In this document: positions 42,051 to 50,957 of the stretch, one piece after another
Layout: each line of letters begins with the position of its first letter
How positions within the stretch are numbered: position 1 is the first letter of the stretch
DNA from: Stenotrophomonas maltophilia D457
GTDB taxonomy: Bacteria; Pseudomonadota; Gammaproteobacteria; Xanthomonadales; Xanthomonadaceae
NCBI RefSeq assembly: GCF_000284595.1
Contig: NC_017671.1
Coordinates: 62,001-126,000 of the forward strand
DNA: 64,000 nucleotides
Direction of reading: 5' to 3'
Program-made: the position numbers and the translations under genes
The notes under the pieces: model-generated
Database searches by the model: none
Told to the model about the DNA's origin: nothing
Seen by the model: only the letters and a program-made list of their open reading frames with translations

Positions 42051-43168
42051 GCGGGCCCCCTGCGTCGGCGACTGCTGGCCATCCAGCGTTCCAGCGCAAA
42101 CAGCAGCACGATGGCCAGCAGCAACCACGGGGTGAGCTTGCGCAGCGGCGGCGTTGCCGCAGGCAGTGCTGCCTGGCGGGGGGCCTGGTCCCGGGCATCG
42201 CCAAGGCGTGGCAGTGGAGGCGGCTGCAGAGCCAGCAGCAGCGCGCGTGGCAACTGCGGATCGCGCAGCGCAGCGTTGCCTGAGGCATCCCAGTCGCCGG
42301 GCAGAGACAGCAGGACACCGTGGCCGATGCGTTGCTGCCACAGCAGCGGGGTGCCCTCGGTGTTGCGCAGCAGGATGCTGGCCTCGGCGGCAGGCTTGCC
42401 GGCAGTCACTACACGTCCGCCGTCCTGCAGCCACGCCTGCCAGTTCGCCGGCAGTGCGCCAGTGCGGCTCCACACGCCGATCTCGCCGCGCTCGGGCAGC
42501 GCATCCGCCACCAGAGGCGCGAGCGGCGCCTGCCTGCCCCACGCGCGCTGCAGTGCATTCAACCAGTGCTGGACGGCGGCCGAAGCATCGCTGTGCACGC
42601 GCAGGCGCGGCAACGTTGCGGCACTCGGTTGCTCACTCACCGGTATCGGCTGCGGACGCCACTGCACCTCGCGCGACAGCTGCAGGCGTGCGCCGTCCAG
42701 GCCGGGCAGGGGATCGGGAACGTGCACGGTCAATGCGGTGCCCGCAGGCAGCTGTGCGTCCAGTTCGCGCAGCAGGCTGGGCAGGGAAGCCGTGGACGCG
42801 GGTGGCACTTGATCAATGGCCGGGAAGCCGGGCGCCAGCCAATGCCAGTTGCCCGCTTCGGCGGTGCCGCGTAGTGCGGTCGCGTCCAGCCCTGGGGCTA
42901 CGACCGTCCACGCAGTGGGGGCTGGCGCAGGCCCGGTCAATGCAGGTCGTGCCAGCAGCAAGGCCAACGCGGCAAGCAACAGCAGGCGCACCAGCAGCAA
43001 CGGCCAGTCATCGAAGCGGATGCGCTGGCGCGGCCGGATCTGTGCACGCAGCCAGCGCAGCGCGGCGAAATCCAGCGGTGTGTACGGATGGCGGCGGGCG
43101 AGGTGGATCAGCAGCGGCAGCAACCCTGCAGCGAGCGCGGCCAGGCCCAACGGGAACAGCAGGGTCAT
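42047..43168 (-). CDS. BatA N-terminal domain membrane protein
   Basis: A 373-residue protein beginning with the BatA signature: LLFPLGLAALAAGLLPLLIHLARRHPYTPLDFAALRWL, then a second helix LLLVRLLLLAALALLLARPAL. The remaining part is periplasmic and Pro/Ala-rich, ending with a C-terminal helix (LTPWLLLAIVLLFALERWM). The usual VWA domain is not evident. The start and stop overlap both neighbours by 4 nt. BatA-type proteins accompany MoxR and DUF58 genes. Confidence 0.85.
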   Translation of the reverse strand: MTLLFPLGLAALAAGLLPLLIHLARRHPYTPLDFAALRWLRAQIRPRQRIRFDDWPLLLVRLLLLAALALLLARPALTGPAPAPTAWTVVAPGLDATALRGTAEAGNWHWLAPGFPAIDQVPPASTASLPSLLRELDAQLPAGTALTVHVPDPLPGLDGARLQLSREVQWRPQPIPVSEQPSAATLPRLRVHSDASAAVQHWLNALQRAWGRQAPLAPLVADALPERGEIGVWSRTGALPANWQAWLQDGGRVVTAGKPAAEASILLRNTEGTPLLWQQRIGHGVLLSLPGDWDASGNAALRDPQLPRALLLALQPPPLPRLGDARDQAPRQAALPAATPPLRKLTPWLLLAIVLLFALERWMASSRRRRGPA

Positions 43169-44061
43169 GCGCCGCCCCTGCGGCCAAACAGTGCCTGCAG
43201 TGGTTGGTCCAGCGGCTGGTCGAGCCAGCCAGTGGCACTGGCGATGCCGCTGGCCTGCAGGCGCGACTGCAATGCGTTGCGTGCGTCAGCGAAGCGTTGC
43301 AGGTAGTCGGTGCGGATCGCCGCGCCATCGCCCAGCAGTTCCTCGCCGGTCTCCGGATCGCGGAAGCGATGGCCTGCGTCGAAGGGAAAGTCACGCTCGT
43401 CGGCGGTGAGGATCTGCAGCAGTGCCACTTCGCGGCGTGCGCTGGCCAGTCGTTCCAGCAGCACAATGCCGGCCTCGTCAAAACCGTCGCCGATCGCCAG
43501 CAGCAGGTCGCCCGGGCGCACGCGCTCCCACAGCGGGCGCAGGCGATCGGCCACAGGCCAGCCGCCACGCGCCTGCAGCGCATGCAGTTGCAGGTGCACG
43601 CGATCACGCTGGCGTGCGCCGTTCGCTGCGGGCACCAACTGCAGTCCATCGCCATTGATCGCCAGCAGGCCGAAACGGTCGCCCTGCTGCAGGGCCAGTT
43701 CCACCACGCAGGCGGCCACACCGCGCATGTGGTCCAGGCGGGTGCGCTGCGGTGCCGCGCGATCGGCCTGGCCGGCCGAGGCGGTGGCATCAAGCAGCAG
43801 CCAGACCGTGATCGGGCTTTCGCGTTCGGATTCGCGCACGAAGAAGCGGTCCGAGCGTGCATACAGCTTCCAGTCGATCTGGCGCAGCTCATCGCCTGGT
43901 TCGTAGGCACGGTACTGGGCGAATTCGAGGCCGGCACCGCGGCTGCGGCTGGCGTGCTGGCCGATGCCACTGGCGCCGCTGGCCAGGCGTGGCCGCACGC
44001 GGAGCGTGCGCAGGCGCGCACGCAGTTCCGGTGGCAAGGTCAGCGGGGTACCGGCGTTCAC
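43165..44061 (-). CDS. DUF58 domain protein (VWA-like)
   Basis: A 298-residue protein starting at GTG 44061. The DUF58 core is SRGAGLEFAQYRAYEPGDELRQIDWK followed by LYARSDRFFVRES. VWA-type residues occur in WLLLDATASAG and LLLAIGDGFDEAG. Such proteins act with MoxR ATPases in assembling or activating envelope complexes. Spacing to moxR is 7 nt and it overlaps the BatA gene by 4 nt. Confidence 0.9.
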   Translation of the reverse strand: MNAGTPLTLPPELRARLRTLRVRPRLASGASGIGQHASRSRGAGLEFAQYRAYEPGDELRQIDWKLYARSDRFFVRESERESPITVWLLLDATASAGQADRAAPQRTRLDHMRGVAACVVELALQQGDRFGLLAINGDGLQLVPAANGARQRDRVHLQLHALQARGGWPVADRLRPLWERVRPGDLLLAIGDGFDEAGIVLLERLASARREVALLQILTADERDFPFDAGHRFRDPETGEELLGDGAAIRTDYLQRFADARNALQSRLQASGIASATGWLDQPLDQPLQALFGRRGGA

Positions 44062-44068
44062 GCGTGGC

Positions 44069-45052
44069 TCAACCCGGGAACGGCACGGCCTGCAGCAGGG
44101 CGGCGACCACGTCGTCGGCACGCTTCTGCTCGGCCTCGGCGGCGAACGACAGCAGCAGGCGATGACGCATCACCGGCGCGGCCAGTGCCTGCACATCCTC
44201 GCGGGTGGCGGCAAAGCGGCCCTGCAGTAATGCGCGCGCTTTTGCCGCCAGCACCAGCGACTGTCCGGCGCGCGGGCCCGCGCCCCACTTCACCCACTGG
44301 TTGATCGCGGCGGGTGCGCCTTCGCCTGGGCGGCTGGCGCGCACCAGGCGGGTGATCCAGGCCAGCACATCCGGGCTGACATGCACCTGGCGTACGGCGG
44401 CCTGCAGCGCGATCACCGCCTCTGCATCCATCACCTTCGGCACCGCGTCGGTGGCGCCGCCGGTGGTCTGTTCCAGGATCTGCCGCTCCTCGTCCTCGCT
44501 GGGGTAATCCACCAGCACGTGCAGCAGGAAGCGGTCCAGCTGCGCTTCCGGCAGTGGGTAAGTGCCCGCCTGCTCGATCGGGTTCTGTGTGGCCAGCACG
44601 AAGAACGGCGCCGGCAGTGCGTAGGTGGTGCCGGCGTAGCTGACCGTGCGTTCCTGCATCGCTTCCAGCAGTGCGGCCTGGGTCTTGGGCGGGGTGCGGT
44701 TGAGTTCGTCTGCCAACAGCAGGTGGGTGAAGATCGGGCCCTGCTGGAAACGGAAATGGCGATGGCCGGTGCCGTGGTCTTCCTCCAGCAGCTCGGTGCC
44801 GAGGATGTCGCTGGGCATCAGGTCGGGGGTGAACTGCACGCGCCGGAACTGCAGTTCCAGCGCCTGCCCGAGCGAGCGCACCAGCAGGGTTTTGCCGAGC
44901 CCGGGCGCGCCTTCCAGCAGGCAGTGGCCGCCGGCCAGCAGGCCGATCAGCAGCTGCTCGACCACGGTGTGCTGGCCCACCACGGCGCGTGCAAGCGCGG
45001 CGCGCAGCGCATCCAGGCGTGGCAACAGGGAATCGAGGTCGGGGGAAGTCAT
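44069..45052 (-). CDS. MoxR family AAA+ ATPase
   Basis: A 327-residue ATPase of the MoxR branch. Walker A is GAPGLGKT, Walker B LLLADELNRTPPKTQ, sensor I VLATQNPIEQAGTYPLPEAQLDRF, with the C-terminal helical lid (RAGQSLVLAAKARALLQGR) including the arginine-containing sensor II. MoxR proteins are chaperone-like and work with VWA/DUF58 partners. Here it sits in the centre of the nine-gene operon, between the TldD/TldE part and the membrane part. Confidence 0.95.
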   Translation of the reverse strand: MTSPDLDSLLPRLDALRAALARAVVGQHTVVEQLLIGLLAGGHCLLEGAPGLGKTLLVRSLGQALELQFRRVQFTPDLMPSDILGTELLEEDHGTGHRHFRFQQGPIFTHLLLADELNRTPPKTQAALLEAMQERTVSYAGTTYALPAPFFVLATQNPIEQAGTYPLPEAQLDRFLLHVLVDYPSEDEERQILEQTTGGATDAVPKVMDAEAVIALQAAVRQVHVSPDVLAWITRLVRASRPGEGAPAAINQWVKWGAGPRAGQSLVLAAKARALLQGRFAATREDVQALAAPVMRHRLLLSFAAEAEQKRADDVVAALLQAVPFPG

Positions 45053-45068
45053 GGGCGTGCCGGTCCTA

Positions 45069-45776
45069 TCAATTGTTCAACGCGTACATCACGATGTTGA
45101 CGCCGAAGCGGGTGTTGTCTTCGGCCAGGAAACGCTTGTTGCGCCAGTCGTAGTCCCACTCGCAGCCGTAGTCCTTGTTGCTGTAGAGCAGCCCCAGGCG
45201 GCCATCGACCTCGATGCCCTTCAGGTAGTCGTGCACCAGGTCGTCGCCCCAGCCGTTGAGTTCGAAGCTGGTGGCCGGCGGGCCATCGGGGAAACGGAAG
45301 AAGCTGCGGTACAGCGGGTGGCTGTTGGGCAGCTTCTGCAGTGCCCTGGGACCAAACAGGCGGCCCATCTGTGCCTCGAACGAGGTGGCGAACAGCCCAT
45401 CGATATCGTGGTTGCAGTCGTCGACGAAGACGAAGCCGCCATTGCGCACATAGCGCACGAAGTTCTGCCGCTCGGCGGCATTGAACTCCACCAGCGTGTG
45501 GCCGGCCAGGTAGCAGAACGGCGCTTCCAGCATGCGCGGGTCGGCCAGTGCCACCACGTGCTCCTGCGGGTCCACGCGCAGCGAGGTGTAGTCGATCAGC
45601 GAGGTGATCAGGTTGGACGGCATGCGCGCGTCCACGTCCCAGTCACCGGAGTCGTACTGCAGGCGGGTGAACCAGAAGTCGTAGCGCGAACTGCGCGGGC
45701 CTGCCTGTGCCCAGGCCGGCAGCGCCGCCGCCGAAGCGGCAGCGGCCAACCAGCGCAGGCAGGCCCGGCGATCCAT
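45069..45776 (-). CDS. DUF4159 protein with twin-arginine-like leader
   Basis: A 235-residue protein. The leader MDRRACLRWLAAAASAAALPAWA has an RR pair followed by a hydrophobic core and an AWA cleavage site, compatible with Tat or Sec export. The DUF4159 core reads YDFWFTRLQYDSGDWD, then EFNAAERQNFVRYVRNGGFVFVDDCNHD, with GWGDDLVHDYLKGIEVDGRLGLLYSNKDYGCEWDYDW near the end. DUF4159 domains have a GATase-like fold. Its start overlaps the tldE stop by one base (TGATG). Confidence 0.85.
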   Translation of the reverse strand: MDRRACLRWLAAAASAAALPAWAQAGPRSSRYDFWFTRLQYDSGDWDVDARMPSNLITSLIDYTSLRVDPQEHVVALADPRMLEAPFCYLAGHTLVEFNAAERQNFVRYVRNGGFVFVDDCNHDIDGLFATSFEAQMGRLFGPRALQKLPNSHPLYRSFFRFPDGPPATSFELNGWGDDLVHDYLKGIEVDGRLGLLYSNKDYGCEWDYDWRNKRFLAEDNTRFGVNIVMYALNN

Positions 45777-47110
45777 CAGACGGCGTCGGACAGCGAGGTG
45801 AAGGTGAAATCGCGCAGCTTCATCGGCGGGATCATCATCACGTAGCTGGACTCATCACCGGCCACACGCACCGGCTTGCCCAGCTCTTCGATGTTGTTGA
45901 GCATGATCACCGGCGACTCGTTGAAGCGGAAGTTCTTCACCGGGTGCTTGATCTGGCCGTTCTCGATGTAGAAGGTGCCGTCGCGGGTGAGGCCGGTCAG
46001 CAGCACCGTCTGCGGATCGACCATGCGGATGTACCAGGTACGCGTGACCAGGATGCCCTTCTGGGTGCCACGCACCAGCTCGGCGGTGCTTTTGTCGCCA
46101 CCGCTCATCAGCAGGTTGCCCGGCGAGGCCTTGGCGGTCTTGCCCTGCTTCTGCGCCCAGAAGCGCGAGTAGTCCAGGTTGGCGATCTTGCCGTTCTCGA
46201 TGATGGCCATGCGCTCGCGCGGCAGGCCTTCGTTGTCCCACGGCAGCACCGGTGCGTCCGGATGCCACGGATCGGCGATCATGGTCACGCGCGGGTCGTA
46301 GACCTGCTCGCCCAGCTTGTTGCCACCACCCTTCTTCGACAGGAAGCTGCGGCCTTCATCGGCCGAGCGCGCACTGAAGAAGTTCATCATGAAGCTGATC
46401 AGGCCTGCCGCTGCGGCCGGCTCCAGGATCACCGTGTACTTGCCCGGTTCCAGCGCCTTGGCTTCGGCCGACTCGGTGGCCTTGCGCATGGCGATGCGGA
46501 TGTCCTGGTCGGCCTTGAAGTCGGCCGCATCCTTCAGGTTGCGGCCGACCCAGCCCGAGCCGCGGCCATCTTCAGTGCGCACGGTGCAGGTGTAATCGAA
46601 GTTGGTGGTGCGCTGGTAGGCGAAGTTGCCGTTGCTGTTGGCGGTGGCCTGGAAGCCCTGGCCGTCCTCGAGGAAGCCGGCGGCGATCAGGCCGTGGCCA
46701 CGGCACGGGGCGATCGAATCGGCGGCGACCTTGGCACGGAACGCCGGATCGATGGCAGCAGTGGATTCGCTGAAGGTGGGGCTGGCGCGGTAGCTCTGCT
46801 TGCCGATGGCCGGCATGAACTCCGGATTCTCCGGGGCCAGGCGGGCCAGGTCTTCGGCACGGCGCACCACGCGTTCCAGCGCGGCATCGTCGAACTCGTT
46901 GATCGAGGCGGTGCCGACGCGCTTGCCGAAGGCGACGGTGACCGCCAGTTCGGTGTTGTCGACGATGCCACTGGTGGAGACATTGTTCAGCGCGAAACGG
47001 ATATTTCCGCTGATCGCGCCGGCCAGCACGGCGGTGCACTCGTCGGCCTTGGACAGGGCGATGACCTTGTCGAGGATGGCCTTGGCCTGGGCTTCGGTGA
47101 AGATACTCAT
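45776..47110 (-). CDS. TldE/PmbA-like protein without export signal
   Basis: A 444-residue member of the TldD/PmbA superfamily of the non-metal (TldE) type: it lacks the HExxxH box. The body has VSTSGIVDNTELAVTVAFGKRVG, a GSGWVGRNLKD segment, ILEPAAAAGLISFMMNFFSA, DNEGLPRERM, and the C-terminal DGTFYIENGQI and SPVIMLNNIEELGKPV. In E. coli, TldD and TldE form a heteromeric protease. The N-terminus (MSIFTEAQAKAILDK) is a plain amphipathic helix with no signal peptide, unlike the two TldD-like neighbours. It is located 21 nt downstream of the nearer tldD-like gene. Confidence 0.88.
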   Translation of the reverse strand: MSIFTEAQAKAILDKVIALSKADECTAVLAGAISGNIRFALNNVSTSGIVDNTELAVTVAFGKRVGTASINEFDDAALERVVRRAEDLARLAPENPEFMPAIGKQSYRASPTFSESTAAIDPAFRAKVAADSIAPCRGHGLIAAGFLEDGQGFQATANSNGNFAYQRTTNFDYTCTVRTEDGRGSGWVGRNLKDAADFKADQDIRIAMRKATESAEAKALEPGKYTVILEPAAAAGLISFMMNFFSARSADEGRSFLSKKGGGNKLGEQVYDPRVTMIADPWHPDAPVLPWDNEGLPRERMAIIENGKIANLDYSRFWAQKQGKTAKASPGNLLMSGGDKSTAELVRGTQKGILVTRTWYIRMVDPQTVLLTGLTRDGTFYIENGQIKHPVKNFRFNESPVIMLNNIEELGKPVRVAGDESSYVMMIPPMKLRDFTFTSLSDAV

Positions 47111-47131
47111 GGTGTAAGGGCTCCTGACCGG

Positions 47132-48766
47132 TCAGCCGAGGCTGCGTGCGGTGTTGATGACGTTGATGCCGTTGAAGCGCGCGGTGGACGAGCCGTGCGA
47201 GACCGCCGAGACCTGTCCCGGCTGGCCCTTGCCGTCGAAGAACGAACCGCCCAGGCGGTAGTCGCGTTCGTCGGCCACGGCGGTGCAGGCGTTCCAGAAC
47301 TCCGGCGTGCGGATCTGGTAAGCCACGTCTTCCAGCATGCGGGTGATCTGGCCGTTCTTGATCTCGTAGAACAGCTGGCCGCCGAACTGCGCGTTGTAGC
47401 GCTGCTGGTCGATCGAGAACGAGCCATCACCGATGATGTAGATGCCGTTCTCCACGTCCTTGATCAGGTCCGGCACGCTCAGCGGCGTCTTGCCCGGTGC
47501 CATCGACACGTTGGCCATGCGCTGGAACTGCACGCTGGACCACGAGTCGGCATAGCAGCAGCCGTCGGACTCGGTCTTGCCGAGGATGTGGGCCTGGTCG
47601 CGGATGGTCTGGTAGTCCACCAGCTTGCCGTTGCTGATCAGGTCCCAGCGCTTGCACTTCACGCCTTCATCGTCGTATGCCACCGCGCCGAGGCTGCCGG
47701 GCTGGGTCTTGTCGGCGAAGATGTTGACCAGCTCGCTGCCGTACTGGAAATGCTGTTCGCGCTTGTCCAGGGTGGCGAAGCTGGTGCCGGCGTAGTTGGC
47801 TTCGTAGCCGAGCACGCGGTCCAGTTCCAGCGGGTGGCCGATCGACTCGTGGATGGTCAGCCAGGTATGCGACGGATCGAGCACCAGATCGTACTTGCCC
47901 GGCTTCACCGACGGGGCCTTCAGCTTTTCCTGCGCCTGCCGGGCGGCGGCGATGGCGTCTTCCTTCATGTCGTAGGAAGAACTGTAGTTGACCACGCCAT
48001 TCGGGCTGACCACCTTGCCGGCGGCGGCGCCGTCCAGGTACTCGTAGCCCAGGCCCATCGGCGAGGACAGGCCCGAACGGGTGCGGAACTTGCCGCTGCT
48101 CTTGTCGATGGCGGTGACCGTCATCGGCGCCCAGATGCGGTGCACGTCCTGGTCGATATAGGAACCATCGGTGGAAGCAAAGTACTTCTGCTCGTTGACC
48201 AGGAACAGCATCGAGTTGACGAAGCTGGCACCAGCGCCCATTGCGGCAGCGTTGACGTCCAGCAGCAGGCCGACCTTGTCCTTGATCGGCACCTCCATCG
48301 CATTCTTGCGGATCGGCGTGCGCCAGCTCACCTCACCCACGCCCGGCGCCTTGGCCAGCTGCACCGGTGCGGTCTGCACGCCGGCATTGGCCTTGGCGAT
48401 GGCCGCCGCCTGCTGCGCGGCTCTGGCTACGTCGGCGGTACCCAGTGCGTTGGTGGCGGCAAAGCCCCAGGCGCCGTTGACGATCACGCGGATGCCCACG
48501 CCGGTGGACTCGGTGTTCACCACGTTCTGCACCTTGTCCTCGCGGGTGATCACGAACTGCCGCAGGTAGCGGCCGATGCGCACGTCGCAGTAGGTGGCAC
48601 CGGCGCTGCGCGCCGCCTGCAGCGCCGCGTCAGCCAGGCGCTTCTTCAATGCCGGGTCGAGGCTGGACTGCAGCTGCTCGGCGGCGATCACCTTGCCGAA
48701 GAAGGAGGGCACGATCAGCCCGCCCGCGGTAAGCCCGGTCAGGGCCAGGAAGTCACGTCTTTGCAA
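47132..48766 (-). CDS. TldD-like HExxxH protein with Tat-type leader, copy 1
   Basis: A 544-residue protein starting at TTG 48766 with GGAGAG 6 nt upstream. The leader MQRRDFLALTGLTAGGLIVPSFFG has a twin-arginine motif (RRDFL) and a hydrophobic core. The TldD domain has YCDVRIGRY, TGVGIRVIVNGAWGFAAT, PGKYDLVLDPSHTWLTIHESIGHPLELDRV (His306/His311), and GSLGAVAYDDEGV. The third zinc ligand in E. coli TldD is a Cys near the C-terminus; here the corresponding SFFDGKGQPGQ segment has no Cys. It is a close paralogue of the next gene; they lie in tandem, 30 bp apart. Confidence 0.92.
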   Translation of the reverse strand: MQRRDFLALTGLTAGGLIVPSFFGKVIAAEQLQSSLDPALKKRLADAALQAARSAGATYCDVRIGRYLRQFVITREDKVQNVVNTESTGVGIRVIVNGAWGFAATNALGTADVARAAQQAAAIAKANAGVQTAPVQLAKAPGVGEVSWRTPIRKNAMEVPIKDKVGLLLDVNAAAMGAGASFVNSMLFLVNEQKYFASTDGSYIDQDVHRIWAPMTVTAIDKSSGKFRTRSGLSSPMGLGYEYLDGAAAGKVVSPNGVVNYSSSYDMKEDAIAAARQAQEKLKAPSVKPGKYDLVLDPSHTWLTIHESIGHPLELDRVLGYEANYAGTSFATLDKREQHFQYGSELVNIFADKTQPGSLGAVAYDDEGVKCKRWDLISNGKLVDYQTIRDQAHILGKTESDGCCYADSWSSVQFQRMANVSMAPGKTPLSVPDLIKDVENGIYIIGDGSFSIDQQRYNAQFGGQLFYEIKNGQITRMLEDVAYQIRTPEFWNACTAVADERDYRLGGSFFDGKGQPGQVSAVSHGSSTARFNGINVINTARSLG

Positions 48767-48796
48767 GGCTGCTCTCCATGTCGAAGGATGGGTGGC

Positions 48797-50428
48797 TCAA
48801 GCGCCGAGACTGCGCGCGGTGTTGATGATGTTGATGCCGTTGAAGCGGGTGGTGGACGAACCGTGCGAGACCGCCGAGACCTGGCCGGGCTGGCCCTTGC
48901 CGTCGAAGAACGAACCGCCCAGGCGGAAATCGCGTTCATCGCAGATGGCCGTGCAGGCATTCCAGAATTCCGGCGTGCGGATCTGGTAGGCCGCATCCTC
49001 GACCATGCCGGCGATCTTTCCGTCCTTGATCTGGTAGTACAGCTGGCCACCGAACTGCGCGTTGTAGCGCTGCTGGTCGATCGAGTACGACCCCCGGCCG
49101 TGGATGTAGATACCGTTCTCCACGTCCTTGATCATGTCCTCGACGCTGAGCGGCTGCTTGCCCGGCGCCAGCGAGACATTGGCCATGCGCTGGAACTGCA
49201 CGCTGGACCAGGAATCGGCGTAGCTGCAGCCATGCGATGCATCGCGGCCGAGGATATGGGCTTCATCGCGGGTGGCCTGGTAATCGACCAGGATGCCGTC
49301 GCGCACCAGGTCCCAGCGCTGGGTCTTGACGCCCTCGTCGTCGTAGCCAACCGCACCGAGGCTGCCCGGCTGGGTCTTGTCGGCGAAGAAGGTGACGATG
49401 TCGCTGCCCCAGCGGAAACCCGCATCGCGCTTGTCCAGCGTGGCGAAGCTGGTGCCGGCGTAGTTGGCTTCGTAGCCGAGCACGCGGTCCAGCTCCAGCG
49501 GGTGGCCGACGTTCTCGTGGATGGTCAGGAACAGGTTGGACGGGTCCAGCACCAGGTCGTACTTGCCGGGCTTCACCGACGGCGCCTTCAGTTTCTCGCG
49601 CGCGTGGCGGGCGGCCGCAATGGCGTCCTCGACCGGGTCGTAGGAATCGCGGTAAGCGGTGATGCCACCGGGCAGGTGCACCTTGCCGCGCGCATCGCCA
49701 TCGAGGAACTCATAGCCCATGCCCATCGGCGAGGACAGGCCGGCGCGGGTGCGGAACCTGCCGCTGGCCTTGTCGATGGCGGTGGCGGTGAACGGCAGCC
49801 AGATGCGATGGATGTCCTGGTCGATGAACGAGCCATCGCTGGAGGCGAAGTACTTCTGTTCGTTGACCAGGAACAGGGTGGAATTGATGTAGTCGGCGCC
49901 CGCATCCAGCGCGGCGGCATTGAGGGCCAGCAGCAGTTCGACCTTGTCCTGGATCGGCACCGCCATCGCGTTCCTGCGGACCGGGGTCTGCCAGCGCACC
50001 TCCCCGACCGGCGGCGTCGGCGCCAGCTGCACCGGCCGGGTCTGGATGCTGGCGTTGGCGCGGGCGATCGCGGCCGCCTGCTCGACCGCAGCGCGTACGG
50101 CGGCCTCGGTCTGCTGGTGGGTGGCAGCGAAGCCCCAGCCCCCGTTGACGATCACCCGCACGCCCACGCCGGACGATTCGCGGTTGGTCACGTTGCCGAC
50201 CTGATGCTCGCGGGTGATGACCGACTGGTTGAGGTAGCGGCCGATGCGCACATCGCAGTAGCTGGCCTTGGCCGTGCGTGCGGTGGCCAGCGCCACGTCC
50301 GCCAGGCGCCTGCGCTGGAGGGTGTCGACCGGGGCGAGCAGTTGCTCGGCGGCGATGGCACGGGAATGCGGCAGCAGCAGGCCCGCCAGGCCCAGACCGG
50401 AAAAAGCCAGGAACTCACGTCGTTGCAC
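48797..50428 (-). CDS. TldD-like HExxxH protein with Tat-type leader, copy 2
   Basis: A 543-residue protein starting at GTG 50428, first gene of the operon. The leader MQRREFLAFSGLGLAGLLLPH has the RREFLAF twin-arginine signature. The TldD features parallel copy 1: YCDVRIGRYLNQS, SSGVGVRVIVNGGWGFAAT, LTIHENVGHPLELD (first zinc His at 304), GSLGAVGYDDEGV, and SFFDGKGQPGQVSAVSHGSS. The copies look highly similar along their length, most closely in the C-terminal half. The 5' region upstream holds a weak leader and then the repeat-rich intergenic DNA. Confidence 0.92.
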   Translation of the reverse strand: MQRREFLAFSGLGLAGLLLPHSRAIAAEQLLAPVDTLQRRRLADVALATARTAKASYCDVRIGRYLNQSVITREHQVGNVTNRESSGVGVRVIVNGGWGFAATHQQTEAAVRAAVEQAAAIARANASIQTRPVQLAPTPPVGEVRWQTPVRRNAMAVPIQDKVELLLALNAAALDAGADYINSTLFLVNEQKYFASSDGSFIDQDIHRIWLPFTATAIDKASGRFRTRAGLSSPMGMGYEFLDGDARGKVHLPGGITAYRDSYDPVEDAIAAARHAREKLKAPSVKPGKYDLVLDPSNLFLTIHENVGHPLELDRVLGYEANYAGTSFATLDKRDAGFRWGSDIVTFFADKTQPGSLGAVGYDDEGVKTQRWDLVRDGILVDYQATRDEAHILGRDASHGCSYADSWSSVQFQRMANVSLAPGKQPLSVEDMIKDVENGIYIHGRGSYSIDQQRYNAQFGGQLYYQIKDGKIAGMVEDAAYQIRTPEFWNACTAICDERDFRLGGSFFDGKGQPGQVSAVSHGSSTTRFNGINIINTARSLGA

Positions 50429-50623
50429 AGCGTTTCTCTCTCTCGCTTGCGTGCGGCCGGCAACGGGCCGAGCCGATCACGTCAACCACTCGACTTTCGC
50501 CAGCGCGGGGCATCCGGGCAAGTGACTGCAGTCATGGTTGGGGGTGTTTCGGCAGGGCTTGCAGCCCTGCACCTGCTCAGAGCCGGAGCAACAGCCACAG
50601 CAACAGCGGGCTTGCTGGGGGAT

Positions 50624-50807
50624 GGCGGGGCGGTGTGGGTGGGCAGGGCACGCCGTTAACCCCCCTCCGGGGTCCGGCCCAGCCGCTGGCGGCTGTGCGT
50701 TCGGGCGCTTGCGAAGCAGTGCTTCGCAAGCAAAGCGCCCTCACCCCTGGGGGCTCGATGGCGCCATCCATGGCGCCAACGGTCCTGTCCACCCACACCG
50801 CCCCGCC
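50624..50807 (-). repeat. Large three-hairpin palindromic element, copy C
   Basis: A 184-bp copy in minus orientation. The outer stem pairs GGCGGGGCGGTGTGGGTGG with its complement ending at 50807. The core GCGCCATGGATGGCGCC is conserved; the second hairpin is enlarged by an insert containing a GCTTGCGAAGC-type stem (near 50711-50737). It is the longest of four copies. Confidence 0.75.
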
Positions 50808-50831
50808 TCTGACAGATTCCGTGCGCTGCTG

Positions 50832-50855
50832 GTAGGTGTCGACCTTGGTCGACAC
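50832..50855 (+). repeat. SMAG-type palindrome GTAGGTGTCGACC
   Basis: A GTAGGTGTCGACC...GGTCGACAC palindrome just after copy C of the large element. An identical sequence lies at 56595 after copy D. Confidence 0.85.
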
Positions 50856-50880
50856 ATCTGTCAGATATCGAATGAAATTC

Positions 50881-50921
50881 GGGGTCAGATCCGTTTTCCT
50901 GCGGAAAACGGATCTGACCCC
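50881..50921. repeat. GGGGTCAGATCC-type perfect palindrome
   Basis: A 19-bp perfect stem, GGGGTCAGATCCGTTTTCC with a TGC loop. The arms are identical to the copy at 56670. It lies between copies C and B of the large element. Confidence 0.9.
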
Positions 50922-50957
50922 AAGAGTGTTTCCGACAGATCGCGGCCAACTGTCGAA

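Noticed and set aside
45707..50659. A 1650-codon plus-strand open frame
   Set aside because: It runs antisense to the DUF4159, tldE and tldD-like genes, whose motifs are clear. High-GC codon bias keeps the opposite strand open; its His/Val/Gly-rich translation resembles no family.
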